NCBI RefSeq assembly: GCF_032854445.1
Contig: NC_088301.1
Span: 49,223,116-49,287,115, forward strand
DNA from: Liolophura sinensis
Lineage: Eukaryota; Mollusca; Polyplacophora; Chitonida; Chitonidae
Length of the DNA: 64,000 nt
Direction: 5' to 3'
Both the position numbers and the translations under genes were made by a program. The notes below the pieces were generated by a model that saw nothing but the letters and a program-made list of their open reading frames with translations, had not been told where the DNA came from and searched no databases. Below, piece after piece: positions 1 through 12,868 of the stretch; the stretch's first letter is position 1; each line of letters begins with the position of its first letter.

Positions 1-40
1 AACAACTAATTAAGAATCAGTTTGACTTGTGCCATTTCAG

Positions 41-1308
41 GTCTAGGATGCTGCCTGGTGTGTGTTTCGTCTGTGGTGGCGGTTGGACATCAGTTTGGCA
101 AAAGTCGCGGCGCGGCCTCTGCCTTGGCGGTTGTCGGGACTGGGGTTGGCGCCTTGATATTCCCCATCATCATCCGGGAGCTCACGGATTACTACGGATG
201 GAGAGGCGCCATTATGATACTGTCTGCGCTTATGTTAAACACTCTTCCAGCAGCTGGGATGTTTGTAACACCAAGGGAAACTGAAAACAACAAGAAAGAG
301 GGATTGCACTTGAAGAAAGCTCTATGCAGTTCCGCACTAAGGAAAAATGCTGGTTATATATGTTATCTTCTGATTTGTCCCGTTGCTGGCATCGGTTACA
401 AATACACCTACATAGTCATCGTTGATATGGGCATGCTCCTGGGCTTTAACAAAGCATTGAGCACATATCTGTTGGTGTACATTAGTTTGGCCAACACCAT
501 TTCCACACTGTGTTTTGGTTTGTTGCTTAAGGTCGTCTGGAGGCACAATATTTTATTACTTTGTTGCTGCTGGGTATCAATGGGTGCCATTATGTTTGCT
601 TTCCCGTTACTTACATCATATGCTGCTGTGGTTGCTGGCACGGTGCTGTACGGCGTTGCAATGGGCGGGAACATAGCTCTCTACGCCGTCGTAACAGCGG
701 ATTTGATTGGACTTAAATACTACTCCACGGGACTCGGATTTGTTTGTACATCATATGGTATAGGGTACCTCCTCAGCGCACCAATGGCAGGCAAGTAAAA
801 TCTCTTTCAGTTTGTATTTCATTATTTATGAATCTGATTGTGAACTGCTGTAAGATGAATATGTAAGGAGTCTTTTACACATAGTATCTACATTCAGGAA
901 ATGTTTTCGGCAGCATGACTGCGGTTGATTCAGAAATAATACACAGGTTATAGCTATGGCATGTAAAGTTCATTTTCGTTTATGGACCAGCATATCGAGT
1001 TCAACATCTCCTATTCCTGTCTGCTGTTATCTCTTAATACGATTTATCAAGAGAAGAAAGTTATTGATAATGTTTGACATTTCTTTTATGTTTATTTCTC
1101 TTTTTTTTTAGGTCTGATTAACGATGCTACGGGCAGCTACAATATATCATTTTATATCGCTGGGTGCTTGTGTTTCTTTAGTGTGATAACCTTTGCTACT
1201 GTGTTAAAGCTTTCAAAATGCTGTGGCAAACCTCAATCGATTGAGCAGACAATGGAGGCCATTGAAGTAGAAGTGAAGGAAGTTATCGAAAAGGTGACCA
1301 CTGCTTGA
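41..1308 (+). CDS. Monocarboxylate-transporter-like protein (SLC16/MFS), 3' part, copy 1
   Basis: Two exons are visible, 41-790 and 1112-1308 (stop TGA 1306-1308); the 5' exons lie upstream of the window. The protein is a multi-span membrane carrier of the major facilitator superfamily. The first exon starts at a GLGCCLV segment and carries an MCT-like stretch: a charged FGKSRG loop, AVVGTGVGALIFP, then YGWRGAIMIL. Further hydrophobic spans and a short charged central loop (TPRETENNKKEG) follow. The second exon encodes GLINDATGSYNISFY, typical of SLC16 C-termini, then a charged cytoplasmic tail. The family moves lactate, pyruvate, ketone bodies or other small solutes; the substrate cannot be told here. 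The intron 791-1111 has a GC donor (GCAAGT), whereas the paralogue at 22878-25643 uses GT at the same place. Exon order, phases and protein motifs match that paralogue throughout. Confidence 0.85.
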
Positions 1309-1933
1309 AAGCACCGTGTGGTCGAAATTCTGAGGAGGTTTTGAAGATAAACCGCACCCTTGCATATTTACATCACTACTTCTCCATCCCCGACACGCCA
1401 CGTCAACTGGTGGTACTGCCCAGTCCAAACTTGGGGACACAGTGGAGCATACATATGATTTAACAACAGATCACTGTTGCCCACTGAATAGTTACGCGTT
1501 CCTGGATTCAGTGGCATGGAATCCACGATTCTACTGCATCGGGTTTTGGTGTATGCAAATAATGGTTTTACAGAAAGGTTTTTCATAGCAGTGTAAATAA
1601 CTTACACCTAGATTTTAAAATCTATTTCAGATATTTTCATATTAATACTTCACATGCGTTTTCCACAATGAATGTAAAGGCCTCAAACTTGCACGTTTTA
1701 GTGTGTGGTAGTCGGTGGGGTAAAATTAAGTGCTGTATTATCAATCACTTGTGAACTCAATCTTTTGCATATATATTGAACTAAATGTACATCTTGTGTT
1801 GAGTTTATCAAAGTCATTCCTGTATACATTTACCTCAACATTCTACTCTAATATGAGTTCTCGATGTTAATTTTTATAGCACAGTGATGTTGGTGCAAAA
1901 ACCATAGTAATTGCTTTAAATTGTAACATTAAG

Positions 1934-1939
1934 AATAAA
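1934..1939 (+). promoter_or_regulatory. Candidate poly(A) signal AATAAA of MCT copy 1
   Basis: AATAAA lies about 625 bp after the stop codon of the first MCT-like gene, followed by T-rich sequence. Another AATAAA occurs near 2073. Which one is used cannot be decided from sequence. Confidence 0.35.
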
Positions 1940-2412
1940 AGTCTCTGAGACTAATTCGTAAGGTAAAGCAGAGATGTGATCAGGTGTTTAGAAAACAGTT
2001 TAAAAGTTTAATTAAAGATCTCAGAAAATGAATATTGTTAGTCTAGTTGTTCACGTTGGTGTTTCTGCATATTAATAAAAACTTCAATTGGCAACATTTA
2101 AAGCTCCTAAACGTCTTTTCGGTTTTAAGAGTGATGGTATTCTGTTGAAAGCGCTCGATTGCTTCGTTCTGCATGAATTTCTGTATTAATTTAATAGTTT
2201 ACACAGGCTGCTTAGTTCTTGGTGATTTATTTGTAACATTTGTCCATGCGATTATTAACCCGCAACGTCCAGTTTGACAGCTGGTATATGAATGTCTGTC
2301 TTAACGCCTAAATGCAATGCAAACCTCTTTTTTTCAGATAGGTCTAAAACATTGATCATGTGAAAGATCAAAGAAATATAAAAGACTACAGTATAAGGGT
2401 AACAACAAAGCA

Positions 2413-2453
2413 CTTGAGTGAGGCGTAAAACACCAATCAAATAAATAAATACG
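2413..2453 (+). repeat. R2 molluscan dispersed repeat, 3' tail fragment
   Basis: The segment contains 'ggcgtaaaacaccaatcaaa' followed by AAAT repeats. It matches the 3' ends of the longer R2 copies at 12670-12868 and 41541-41665, so it is a truncated copy. Confidence 0.6.
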
Positions 2454-2471
2454 TAAGTAAAACCAGAAGAA

Positions 2472-2780
2472 ATGGTCAGACGTAACTGGTCCGGTGAAAT
2501 GTGGTCTTTTTAGCTCAGGCAGCAACTTACATTACAGCGTGGGGAGAATTGGGTAAATAAAATGCAGTCATGTTAACATAGTACCGATAATCAGTGAACA
2601 CGGTGGAAAGGGAACATGTCTCGGGGATGCTTTGTCCATCATCAGAACCCTGTTATCATGGAGAGTGAAAAAAGAGCATAGACGATAATGTGATGACGGT
2701 TGGCCAGTGAAATCCGAACTCTCATTTATTTCAGGTAGGGTTGAGTTCTAACTGTTCATATAAAACATCTACCGACGTTG
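2472..2780 (-). repeat. R1 dispersed repeat, decayed fragments
   Basis: Pieces at 2472-2570 ('ccggtgaaatgtggtctttt', 'gaattgggtaaataaaatgc') and 2732-2770 ('tctaactgttcatataaaa') match, in reverse, the R1 family seen best at 20625-20795 and 32684-32855. About 160 bp of other sequence lies between them. Confidence 0.4.
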
Positions 2781-3820
2781 TATTACGCTCGCACATCGAA
2801 TGTCGATTTATCAGAAATAATCCTGTACAATTCTGTTGGTAGGGCGAACATGTCTTTGCTTGTGGAGTGAATCGCAATCAGACAGAAAATCAAAAGTAAG
2901 GATATTCTGACAAAATCAATCCTAATTAGCCAAAAGACATAACTGCACTAAAAAGAAACTTCTCTGCAAAACAGTGTTCTTAATTGCTTTTGATGTTTAC
3001 TGAAGGTTTGAAATAGCTAACTCTTTGTAGGGTAGCATGTGTATTCATTCGCACGGTGTTTTTGAAGGACACGTAGTAATGCTTAATATTGAGATAACGC
3101 TTCCCACCTTGAACTCGTGGTATCAACTGATATAGGCTTTAAGAGGTGTGAAAACACGAGCACATCAGCTGACAGCGTTGTTCTGCGCGAACCAGTGAAC
3201 CAGTGAACTAGTGGCAGATGGATGCACCAGATTGGAGATACCTGAGATATGGCCTTATGTATAAACAGAAAGTAGGCAGAGTGATGTGAAGAATCTCTTC
3301 CATTGTGTACAGGGAACCGTACGTCATGCAGAAGGCGAGTCTGTCTCAAGGGATATAGGATAAATAAAGCAGTTCCTCCTTTCCACAAACGTGGACAAAG
3401 CTTCAGTGTACCACGCCATTTTAAGGCCATGCCATATCACCGTGACCATGCCATATCACGGACTACGAGTTTGAAAATGAAATTGGATTTCTAGAATATC
3501 GAGTATAATGGAAATGACTCATCAAAAAATAGGCCAAACATTTCCGATGTCGAACGGAAAATCCGTGATCGGGGAATATTTTGAATCCTTGGACTTCGTT
3601 GATTATTTCCTGATGGATTAAATGACAATGTTATGGATACTGACACAACGTAACTGCCATCTTTTTCGTGGATATATCTAAGACAACAAACATTATGCAC
3701 GCTCCACGGACAGATTTATATGCACTTCCTCTTACAATATTAAATAAAATGACGTGATTACAGTGATTCCACTTTTACATTTTCTGTACCAACCCATGTG
3801 ATACGTCTCTGTCAAGACAT

Positions 3821-3850
3821 ATAAATTCGAAAACATATTTTCGAATTTAT
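3821..3850. repeat. Perfect 13-bp hairpin with 4-nt loop
   Basis: Arm 3821-3833 (ataaattcgaaaa) is the exact reverse complement of 3838-3850, with loop 'cata'. No T-tract or gene context gives it a role. Confidence 0.5.
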
Positions 3851-4339
3851 CAACCAATCAGAACAGTTCAAGCTGCTGAAAATATACTTTGCCGAATTAC
3901 AGAACCTGTGCATTTCCTACCAGTATACTAAGCCAATCGCTTTCGAAGTCTTCAATTACACAAAAGCAGTAATGATTTTGAGATGTGTGAATACACTTCT
4001 GTTTGATACAGCTGTGACTTTAAATCATCAGGTTTTACTCGCAATCCGTGTAAACCTATCATGACTGGTAACCTTAATATTGTCAAAAAATTATGATCTT
4101 CGAAATTTGCGTGTGAGTTTCGAAAAACAGAGATCCGAGAAACATACAGAGCTTGAAGGCCTTATCTGGGCATGTATTTATACCAAAACGACCAAAACGG
4201 TTCCCTTCCAGTGTAAAAGACTGAGGAACCAACGTTACTACACGATTAGGGTTTCAGTTTTGACGTGAACATATCTCGCCTTGTGACATATCTCGTGTAT
4301 TAAGTGTATTATGAGACCATTTTAATCAACGTCACAAAT

Positions 4340-4560
4340 TATTAGTGCAAAAACTGGTGTTCCAATGTTATTCTATCAAACGCCTTCACCTTAAGTCTGT
4401 AATGTTTTACAATGATTATTATTCCCTTTTAAGTAAATATGGACAGAGCGTGCAGAATCTCTGTCTCTCTGCTTCACGATTGTCTAATTCCGCTTAACCT
4501 GGGGCTAGGAGTTGTATATTCATCGTGTTGGATTAGACTGGATATATGGTGTAATCAAGG
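4340..4560 (+). repeat. Diverged dispersed repeat, partner of 56430-56610
   Basis: Ordered matches link this segment to 56430-56610: 'tgcaaaaactggt' with 'tgcaaaaaccggt', 'cgccttcac' in both, 'tgttttacaat' in both, and 'tatattcatcgtgttg' in both. The spacing is similar, so these are two old copies of one element of unknown class. Confidence 0.5.
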
Positions 4561-6256
4561 CGGAACTGAGATACTCATTCCTTTGGGAACTGTTGCTTTA
4601 GGTCGTTTTGGAAAAGGATGTTCATATATTCGACTTGAAACGGACCTTCATTGTTTACGAGTGGTATACTATAGGGACGGAGTCAATGCTTAAAACAAAT
4701 AGGACTTGTTTTAGGCATTTATTGTCGCCATGTTCTAACAAATAGACGATAACAAACAACATTTAGCAAACTCTCTGAAAAGTGTTGCGCTCAATTAAAT
4801 TCACCTCATCTCTTATCTGTTAAACCCTACGGGTATGAGGAAGTATGTGAATCCTCAGATTTCCAGCACAGTAAGGTAACTACCGGCCTGTCCTTCGGTA
4901 GGTTTGGTACCTTCGGGAAATGTCATTAATGTATGAATGGAGGGAAGAAGCAAAGATTTAGTATTTATTGTTTATTATGGAACAAACTGATGGTTTCTTT
5001 GGCCTATTGCATCCTGAAGGTGAGTGTAGGTGAGAGCATGTGTGATTGATGTAGTGAGTTTATTGTCCATATTTACCAGTCAGATGTTGAAATGGTATTC
5101 TCACATACCTGTCATTCACTTGTCATTTTCTGATATACACAGTTTCAAAGCACAACGATAAAAAATATAAGGATGATTGAGTCTTAGGTTGGTAGACCAT
5201 TTTGCCTCTGTGAATCGTTACCGTTTCATATGTATGCATCACCTTGATTATACACCTTACAGCGCACGCGCCGCTTTCCATGTTTGCTTTATGTCGCTGA
5301 CTCAACTAGTCAAGATTGTACAAAAATCCTCAACATCGCCGAGGTCACTGAGTTTATGGTCATAAGGCAGGATGTTATGTCAGAAAACACAAACAATCCG
5401 TCCCAACCTTTGTCTTTAATAATCCTTTGTTCACGGGCATTTTCTTTATCAAAAGCATGCACAACACGACTCTAATCAACACCTGACACAAATTTGTTGA
5501 TGAATGGGGATTATATAATTCCGCGCGAAGACACCAGTGTCATGTTTGTCAAGTGATGGCAATGATGTAAGGTGAGCGGAGAGAGTGACATATGCACTGT
5601 GAGAAGTATGCAGCATGGTTTTAATCCACACCATTCACGAAACTATCTTTCCTCAGATGATGCCGAGTGCATGCAACGGCGATCCGACTCTGTTCCAAAA
5701 TGGAGGTTAGAACACTGTTGAACTGTTGAAGATGTGACAAATAAACTTGTTTACTATGATTTGACGGTCTTCATTTTTCAGAAATAACCAGATCATGAAT
5801 AAAGCCAGAATTACTTCAGGATTAACGGAAACATATTTTTGTAGTGTAAAGCCTTTGACACCCTTTGACAAGGACAGAAACTTCGAAAGGACCTAGTTTC
5901 AGGTTAGTGATGAATGGATGATGTGAGTTTCTGAACGCAAACCTATCAAGATTAAAACTGACATTTCAGATTTTGGGCACCCAGTGGCCGTCTTGTATGT
6001 AAGAAAGGGTTTTTTAAACATAAACTTTCGCGAGGAAATATGGAGGATAATACAGAACCGCTCCGTATAAATGATTGTGTATTTGGCTCTTTCAGTCATT
6101 CAGTTTCAAATCTGCGTATGAATTATCTCGCCCAAATGTGTTCTGCGTCAAATGGGTAAAGAAAAAGGTGTTTTCAAATCATTGTTCATATCTCAAGTTT
6201 GTTAATTGTGACAAGTTACAGTGGAAATGAACGATTTGTGGCCGTGACACCTTTTA

Positions 6257-6257
<1 letters not shown>

Positions 6258-6307
<50 letters not shown>
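6258..6307. repeat. (TA)n microsatellite
   Basis: About 25 uninterrupted TA units end at the edge of an inverted R2 copy. The poly-isoleucine/tyrosine open frame across it is an artefact. Confidence 0.95.
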
Positions 6308-6308
<1 letters not shown>

Positions 6309-6390
6309 CACTTATACCACGGCGGCCAGCATTATGGTGGGAGGAAACCGTGCAGAGCCCGGGGGAAACCCACGACCATCCGCAGGTTGT
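6305..6390 (-). repeat. R2 dispersed repeat, reverse copy
   Basis: It reads 'ttcacttatacca', then 'ggcggccagcattatggtgg', then 'gggggaaacccacgaccatc'. This is the reverse complement of the core of the R2 copies at 12670-12868 and 41541-41665. The tail side has been replaced by the TA run. Confidence 0.65.
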
Positions 6391-7218
6391 ATATATAGAC
6401 TACAATATGGTCCTTCAACTAGTCCGTTGAAGGAAGGCCATTTCGAAACATCAAATTCTCACTGCAACGTGATTCATTAGCATCAGAATTACGATGCTAC
6501 CCACTGAAATATTTTAACACATTCCTAATGCAATCTTCATGAATTTGTATTGAATGGGACAGAGGTACGGGGGTACAAAAAGTATGCCAAATTAAGCTGA
6601 TTAATGGGCAAACTAGAATTCGGACGTCCGAAATACCCCCTTCCACCACCAGTATAGAAATTAACTACTCTTATCAAATGTAACTCGTTCAACACCATGA
6701 AGATATAACTCATGAGAGTAAACCAACAAAGACTGTAAAAAGATAGAAATATATACGTACTGAAATATTATATAGAAATTTGAGTACAACATCACAATAA
6801 TGAAATGTGTCTTCAGCTGGCCATTCATCTGTATGCATTAAAAGCAATATTACGTCATGGACTTGAATTTGGGGTAACTATGAAAATAAAAAAAAACAAT
6901 GATACTGTTGTTGTTATTAAGCGTGTAAATTTTGATATAAAAGACACACATAAAGTTTCATGGAAATTGATGCAATACTTTAGCAGGAGTTACATGGACA
7001 AAATCTGTGTAGATGAAAATGTATTATTGCACTTCGTACCTGGACGGGAGTAATGATGAAAATAATTACCCAATTGCAATTAAACTCATGCATGGACAAG
7101 GCTAGATGAAAAGGACGATGTATGCTAAGTTTTATGGAAATACGTTCAGACTTTTAGGAGGGTTTTCATGGCCAAAATCTGAATATATAAGAAAGCACAA
7201 TTATGCAAAGCCCTAAAT

Positions 7219-7233
7219 GGGGGGGGGGGGGGG
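7219..7233. repeat. Poly-G run of 15
   Basis: Fifteen consecutive G bases stand in otherwise AT-rich DNA; a similar run of about ten lies at 26803-26812. It is slippage-prone, so its length may be an assembly artefact. Confidence 0.9.
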
Positions 7234-9394
7234 TTAATTTAAACAAACGTATGCACAAGATCAGATGATGAACAAGATGTATTGTAACGTAAATCAAAAT
7301 CGACGCTTTTGTTTGGGAATAGATGCATGGACAAAATCGTGTCTACAGACAGACGGACAGACAGGGTGATTCCAGACAGGTTTAGATGCCATTTTTAGAA
7401 AGTGGATTAAGTTCCAGTATTGCCATTAATAGGGATTAATTGATACATTCAGCCAAGGGAATGGTGTCATTTGTGATCATCAGAGGGGTAATGCGTCCTC
7501 CAGCTAACTCCATTGAGTTTGGTATAATTAAGATAAGCATGGATATGAAACTCCCAAAGGCAGGTGTAATTGTTGCGATGACCATTTCTGCAACATCACC
7601 TTTAAATAGGTTTAGAGATAAAGTGCTTGCAGATATACTGATTAATGCAGGGGTAGGCCTATATCTGAAAAGGCCATACTACACAAGTATCAGTCCTAAT
7701 GATCATCTCGATGAAAGTTTTGGGGTTTCCTGTTAACAGGTTCAGAGATACGAAAGTCACAAAGAGGGGAATATACAGAAAGGCCGAAGACAATGCTCCT
7801 TATACTTCTTATTAACATTACAGAGTTCGTCGCTTCAATGGATGGACCAGCTGTTGGGAGTGTAAAGCAAACATAAGTTATATTTACGCACGGTGGCTGT
7901 ATTACACAGGCCTGCTCACTCAAACAGAGGCATCTGCAAAAACCGTGAATGGAAATTCCCCAAAGTATAACGAATTGTTAATTGGACTGTTCACGAAGAA
8001 GTACACAAATAGCCGTTATAGACAAAGCCTGGTGCCGAGAAGTTTACATGTAAGGTCAAAACCTGGAACACATACAAGTTTGTCACCATCACTGGATACT
8101 GTTTACAAGCATTTCGGTATCATCGCCAAAGCCAATCTGAAATCAACAATACACAGAAAGAAGATTAACTCTTCGCTGGTTCGTCTGATACATAGCCCCC
8201 GACACGGGTTACTGGTTTGGCCTAGAGAAACAGGTCAACAGGGCACATTCAGCACCGGGAATAGACGAGAAACTGGGTCAAAAAAAAAAAACTAACCTAA
8301 TGTACGTCATAGTATTTTCTGTGTCTTGGTAAGCATCCTCCCTGTGTGCATAGAGAGGGTAACTATAATTACCATCTCTCTGATGACTGTTAGCAACTCG
8401 ACCCAAGTATAAGGCTTTCTTCTTGGCCTTCGTCGTAAAACCTTTAGCTCCAGAGTATGATCATTTGAAAACCATCCCTCGCAATTGCAACACTTTTGTG
8501 CAACAATTCACATGTGCAGTTTGACTGTACTTAAAATATACCCGTTGATATAAAATGTTTTAGGTGTGAACACATTCGTCCTCAAAGGATTCATAATAAA
8601 ATTAACTGGTAAAAATCAATAAAAATTAAAAGGTAGTTTGATCTTAACTCATCATCAACAATAAGACAGATAAAGAAAGATGCAATTGTATAACATTTTG
8701 CTTACAATTCTTTTGCTTAATTTTCTAGAAGCCACGGGTTATACGCGCACACCATACTAAACAAACTGGCGATTGTCAGATCCTATATAACTGCGCGCCA
8801 AACTGCTTCGTCAGCATATTTACAACAGCAGACGATATCAGCTCCCAAGGTCAAACCGGCACGACCTAAATAGACTTGACCCGGGGGCGAAATAATCTTG
8901 TGTCAGCCTAAACCGTCCAGTTGAAACAAACTTTTACTGTTGTACTGTTTACAGCAATTTTCTATGGTCAATAAACATAAGCAATCTTACTGCATTAAAT
9001 CCGGAAAGCAACATTTAGCACACATGGGGGAGCACAATTATACGTATATGATTAGTACATTTCATCCTTAGTATAGACCACAATGTACAAACCGTCGTAT
9101 TTCTTCATGACCTATTAGACTAGTGTTAGAAGGTTAGAAGGTTGAAAGTCTCCTATATATATGGTAAGGCCGATAATACCAATTGCAGCAACTATATTCC
9201 CGATTCTTATTGCATATAGCAAAATATAAGTACATATGCATAATATAACCCTTGCCGATTACAGGGATAAACTGCAGAGGAAGGTAAAGTCAGCCAAACC
9301 ATCGATAGCAATGTGACTTAGTGTGTGCCACACTATTTCATAATGTAATATGAATCTGGAGGTCAGTTAATGCCAAACTTAGCCACAAAAGCGC

Positions 9395-9560
9395 TTTCGT
9401 CGATCTCATAGTATAGGAATTCGTCGGTCTTATGGTATAGGAATGTCGGACTTGACGCTTATATTTATGGTACAGGAATATTTATGGTATAGGATTTATA
9501 CCATATTTATGGTATATTTATGGTATAGGAATGTCGGACTTGACGCTTATATTTATGGTA
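9395..9560. repeat. Tandem repeat built on 'ttatggtataggaat'
   Basis: Several 'tatggtataggaat' units occur here. A 43-bp segment starting 'tatggtataggaatgtcgga' and ending 'atatttatggtac' is present twice (9431-9473 and 9518-9560). An R1 copy follows directly. Confidence 0.7.
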
Positions 9561-9685
9561 CCCTAACTGAGGTAAATTAACAATAGACCACATTTCAGAC
9601 GTTACGTGTGACAATTTGTCAACTGTTACACTGTCGTCGCTGCTCTGGTTTTTACTCTCTATGCTGTAGTCTTTCATTTTCATCG
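9560..9685 (+). repeat. R1 dispersed repeat
   Basis: It contains 'ccctaactgaggtaaatta', 'agaccacatttcag', 'gtgtgacaatttgtcaact' and 'tactctctatgctgtagtct' in order. The same blocks occur at 11358-11465, 11511-11632 and 20625-20795. I see no coding capacity, so it is probably a non-autonomous element. Confidence 0.7.
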
Positions 9686-11357
9686 GGGGAAATGACAATA
9701 AAATCAGGATATGTGATTTACAGTAAACGTTTCAAATCAATACAATCATCAAATCAGAATAGTGTTTAAGAGAGGGAAAAACTCATCGCAAAGCGATGAA
9801 AAGATTATCTCAATGCCATGGTTCGTTGAAACGTTAGTTGTCAAATCACCCAGTTCTGGAATGGACTCAACAGTGCCTCATTAAAGGGCATGTTTTGAAT
9901 GCGAATGTATAAAACTTGAAAGTTATTCTTTTACATTTTCTTTGAAACATCAGTATGGGATTATTTAGGTTTCAGTTTAATGGTTTTTTAGTTCTTTTAT
10001 TTTGTTTCAAAATCTTTATAAACACTTGTACAAATTTTACTTGGCATGTATAAGATGATGCAATGACTCAAATGTTACATTATTGTCTGCTAGACACGCT
10101 TAAATTTATGTTCTTACAAATTATGTCATATATATTTCAGTAACAAATTTCATGAAAAGATAAATCTTGAATACAGATTTTATTATTTTTATCTCTCCTC
10201 TTGGTCGTCTTAAAGTAACATGACAGATTTTAAATTTATTTAATAGTTGCTTAACAACATGCTCAAGAATGTTTCACATGCACGCTAGCGGTCAGTTTTA
10301 TGGATGGTGGATCTCTGATACTGGTACTGGTGTCTAGGAATAGTGTTTTTATCCGAACGATATATTGCGCAATCATCCACCAATGTACAAACAAAACGGG
10401 GGAAGTAGTATGGTAGATGGTGCGGGGGCATCGGATTTGCTTGCCTGTCTATGATTTTATCACGATGCTTCACATGGTTTCAGTGACTTAATCCTAATAC
10501 TAAATATACCAGACACTGATTGATATGTAAGATCTTGACGAGAAGGATATGATGACCTACCATGGAGATTGGTGTTCATTAGTGATAAATGAGTATGAGA
10601 ACATAAGAGAACAAATACAACGTATGAATTCTACCACTCAGCCACTCCACTGTGCATTTTAAAAAACCAAATATATGTACACCCAAAACCTGACTTTGTT
10701 CCAGTTTTACAGACATATTGGGTATGCTGCATATATGTAGTAAGAATGCAGTGTACTTCGCGGTATAATGTACATGAGCACTATACCACAACTGGAGAAC
10801 TCTCCTCCGAACCTTGACTGGGGTTTCCAAAGGGAATTATATATCAATTCGGATGATCTGACCAGAGCTAACTATGCGCAGATCACAATGCGCGGATACA
10901 CTGTGAAGCATATATGGCCGGAAGACAATCTTATTTCAATTATTTGCATTTTCTAATCGACTCGGGAATAACGCTCCTGATGAGGTTCTGCGTACAATGA
11001 ATACTAGAATAGACAGGCCGTCATCTGCTGTTCAACGCGGTGTATACATGTTGTAAATATTTATCAAAGTAAACTGATTTCTGTGATGTACAAAGAGAAA
11101 TTAATGCTTTTGTGTGGGTAAGCTTGTGTCACAATATGAAGATAGCTTATACACCTATAACCACACAATCATGCCATCAACCAAACAAAGAGTATGGTCT
11201 TGCCTTGTTGAGCATATCTTTTTCCACATACATTACATAATTCTTGGCTACTTTCAGATAACATTTCATCAAATCAGTCAGCAGAAAAGTTAATAAAGAC
11301 GGTACTCAGTTATTCACGAAACAAAAGCCGCAGGTCTTTATTAACGTGAACAATCGC

Positions 11358-11465
11358 AATAAAACCCTAACTGAGGTAACAAGAGGCTGTATTTCACCCG
11401 TTACTTCACCCGTGAAGTATCACATGTCGTGGATGCTCTGGTTTTACTCTTTTTGGTGTAAGCCT
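11358..11465 (+). repeat. R1 dispersed repeat, partial copy
   Basis: 'aaaaccctaactgaggtaac', 'tatttcacccgtta' and 'gatgctctggttttactctt' match R1 in order, with an internal deletion relative to 9560-9685. Confidence 0.65.
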
Positions 11466-11510
11466 GATTATGTTGCTACTATTTAAGCATTTACTTGAGC
11501 AGATTTAAAC

Positions 11511-11632
11511 ATAGCTGAGCTAAATTGAGAAGCCGCCCTATTTCACCGGTTAGGTGTGACCATCTGACAACTACCACACAGTCGTCACTGCTCTAATTTT
11601 ACTCTCTTTGTTGTAGTCTTTGATATTTTATT
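11511..11632 (+). repeat. R1 dispersed repeat, second adjacent copy
   Basis: 'cctatttcaccggttaggtg', 'tgaccatctgacaacta' and 'ttactctctttgttgtagtc' match R1 in order. It lies about 45 bp after another R1 copy in the same orientation, so either two insertions or one local duplication occurred. Confidence 0.65.
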
Positions 11633-11785
11633 CCCTATTATATATTACAGGTACCAAAGCATGATTTCAGTTTACATAGGTAATGAGGCTTACCAGCTGC
11701 TCTCTACAATGGGAAGCAAATCTCAGTTGTAACTGATGGAACTCCGATGCCATTTGCCTACTTGAATAAGAGTTTCAGTGTTTTA

Positions 11786-11870
11786 TTTGTTTGTTTATTA
11801 GGTGTTTTACGCCGCACTCAAGAATATTTTACTTATACATCCGCGGCCAGCATTATGGTGAGAAGAATGC
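11786..11870 (-). repeat. R2 dispersed repeat, reverse copy
   Basis: It reads 'ggtgttttacgccgcactca', then 'agaatattttacttatac', then 'gcggccagcattatggtgag', the reverse complement of the R2 3' half. Confidence 0.65.
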
Positions 11871-12407
11871 GGGTAGTTTCAGTGATTTTAATAATAATAC
11901 AAGTGGCTAACAAAATGCATAACTGGTAATGTTATTTAAGTAGGCAGCACCCCTGCTCTATCAGTTACAAGAACTGAAATCATCGATGTCCCTCGCTTCC
12001 ACTCTTCTCAGGGATTTGACTGCAACAATCGATTGACACCGTTCGCTAGGGAATTTTGGTATTGTATTATATTATGCTGGTGACTTTTCCATCCAACTGT
12101 ATGGCCTGCAAAGTTTTTACCCAGACCTTTCGGTTTCCATAATGACAGACCGTCCTCTGACACTAAAAAAATTCTTAAATGCGGTGCCAAACACCCATCA
12201 CGGTGATAAATCAATCCCGGCGTGATGAGAGGACAAATGTCAAACATCCATTTTCCAAATACAAAGACCTAGCCCATTTGTGGACAGTAGACATAAGCAT
12301 GCTTGGTATATTAATTGTGACACAGAAGGTGAACACCCATGATTTAGATGATATTCCTGTAGGCACATGTGTATTTGCTCTCGCTGACTCCTAATTTTTG
12401 ACTCCTA

Positions 12408-12433
12408 ATTTGGAGGCGATTCCGCCTCCAAAT
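12408..12433. repeat. Perfect 11-bp hairpin with 4-nt loop
   Basis: Arm 12408-12418 (atttggaggcg) pairs exactly with 12423-12433, loop 'attc'. It is GC-richer than its surroundings. The words before it, 'gactcctaattt', are themselves duplicated in tandem. Confidence 0.5.
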
Positions 12434-12669
12434 CCATGCTTCGACTTACAAGGAATTCGGAAAGTTTCTATACTCAAAGAATTTACACATTTCGTTCCAG
12501 TTCATTTGTATCAGTGTTCTGTATGAATTCGTTTGATCATTAGAACTCTATGAAGCTGGCAAAATGTGTAACTTAGACATGAGGAAACTTTAGATAATTT
12601 ACGGTATACTCTTTGAACAGAGGCTCTGGATGAAACATAATATTTATTTTATAAATACTCCTATCACCA

Positions 12670-12868
12670 ATGGGATTGGTGACTTCAAGTCCAGCTCATG
12701 CTGCCTTCCTCTCCGGCCGTACGTGGGAAGGTCTGTCAGCAGCCAGCGGATGATTTTGGGTTCCCCCGGGCTCTGCCCGGTTTCCTCCCACCACAATGCT
12801 GACCGCCTTCATATAAGTGAAATATTCTTGAGTACGGCGTAAAGCACCAATCAATTAAATAAATAAAT
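12670..12868 (+). repeat. R2 dispersed repeat, longest copy in the window
   Basis: It runs from 'attggtgacttcaagtccag' through 'tttcctcccaccacaatgct' and 'gtgaaatattcttgagtacg' to an AAAT-repeat tail. I associate this sequence with molluscan genomes. The simple-repeat tail suggests a retroposed SINE-like element, but I see no clear tRNA-type A and B boxes. Confidence 0.7.

Noticed and set aside
6199..6480. 93-codon open frame with poly-Tyr-Ile
   Set aside because: It consists of a TA microsatellite and an inverted R2 repeat.
7945..8295. 116-codon open frame as a gene
   Set aside because: It has no domain, ends in a poly-A run and shows no splice or conservation evidence.
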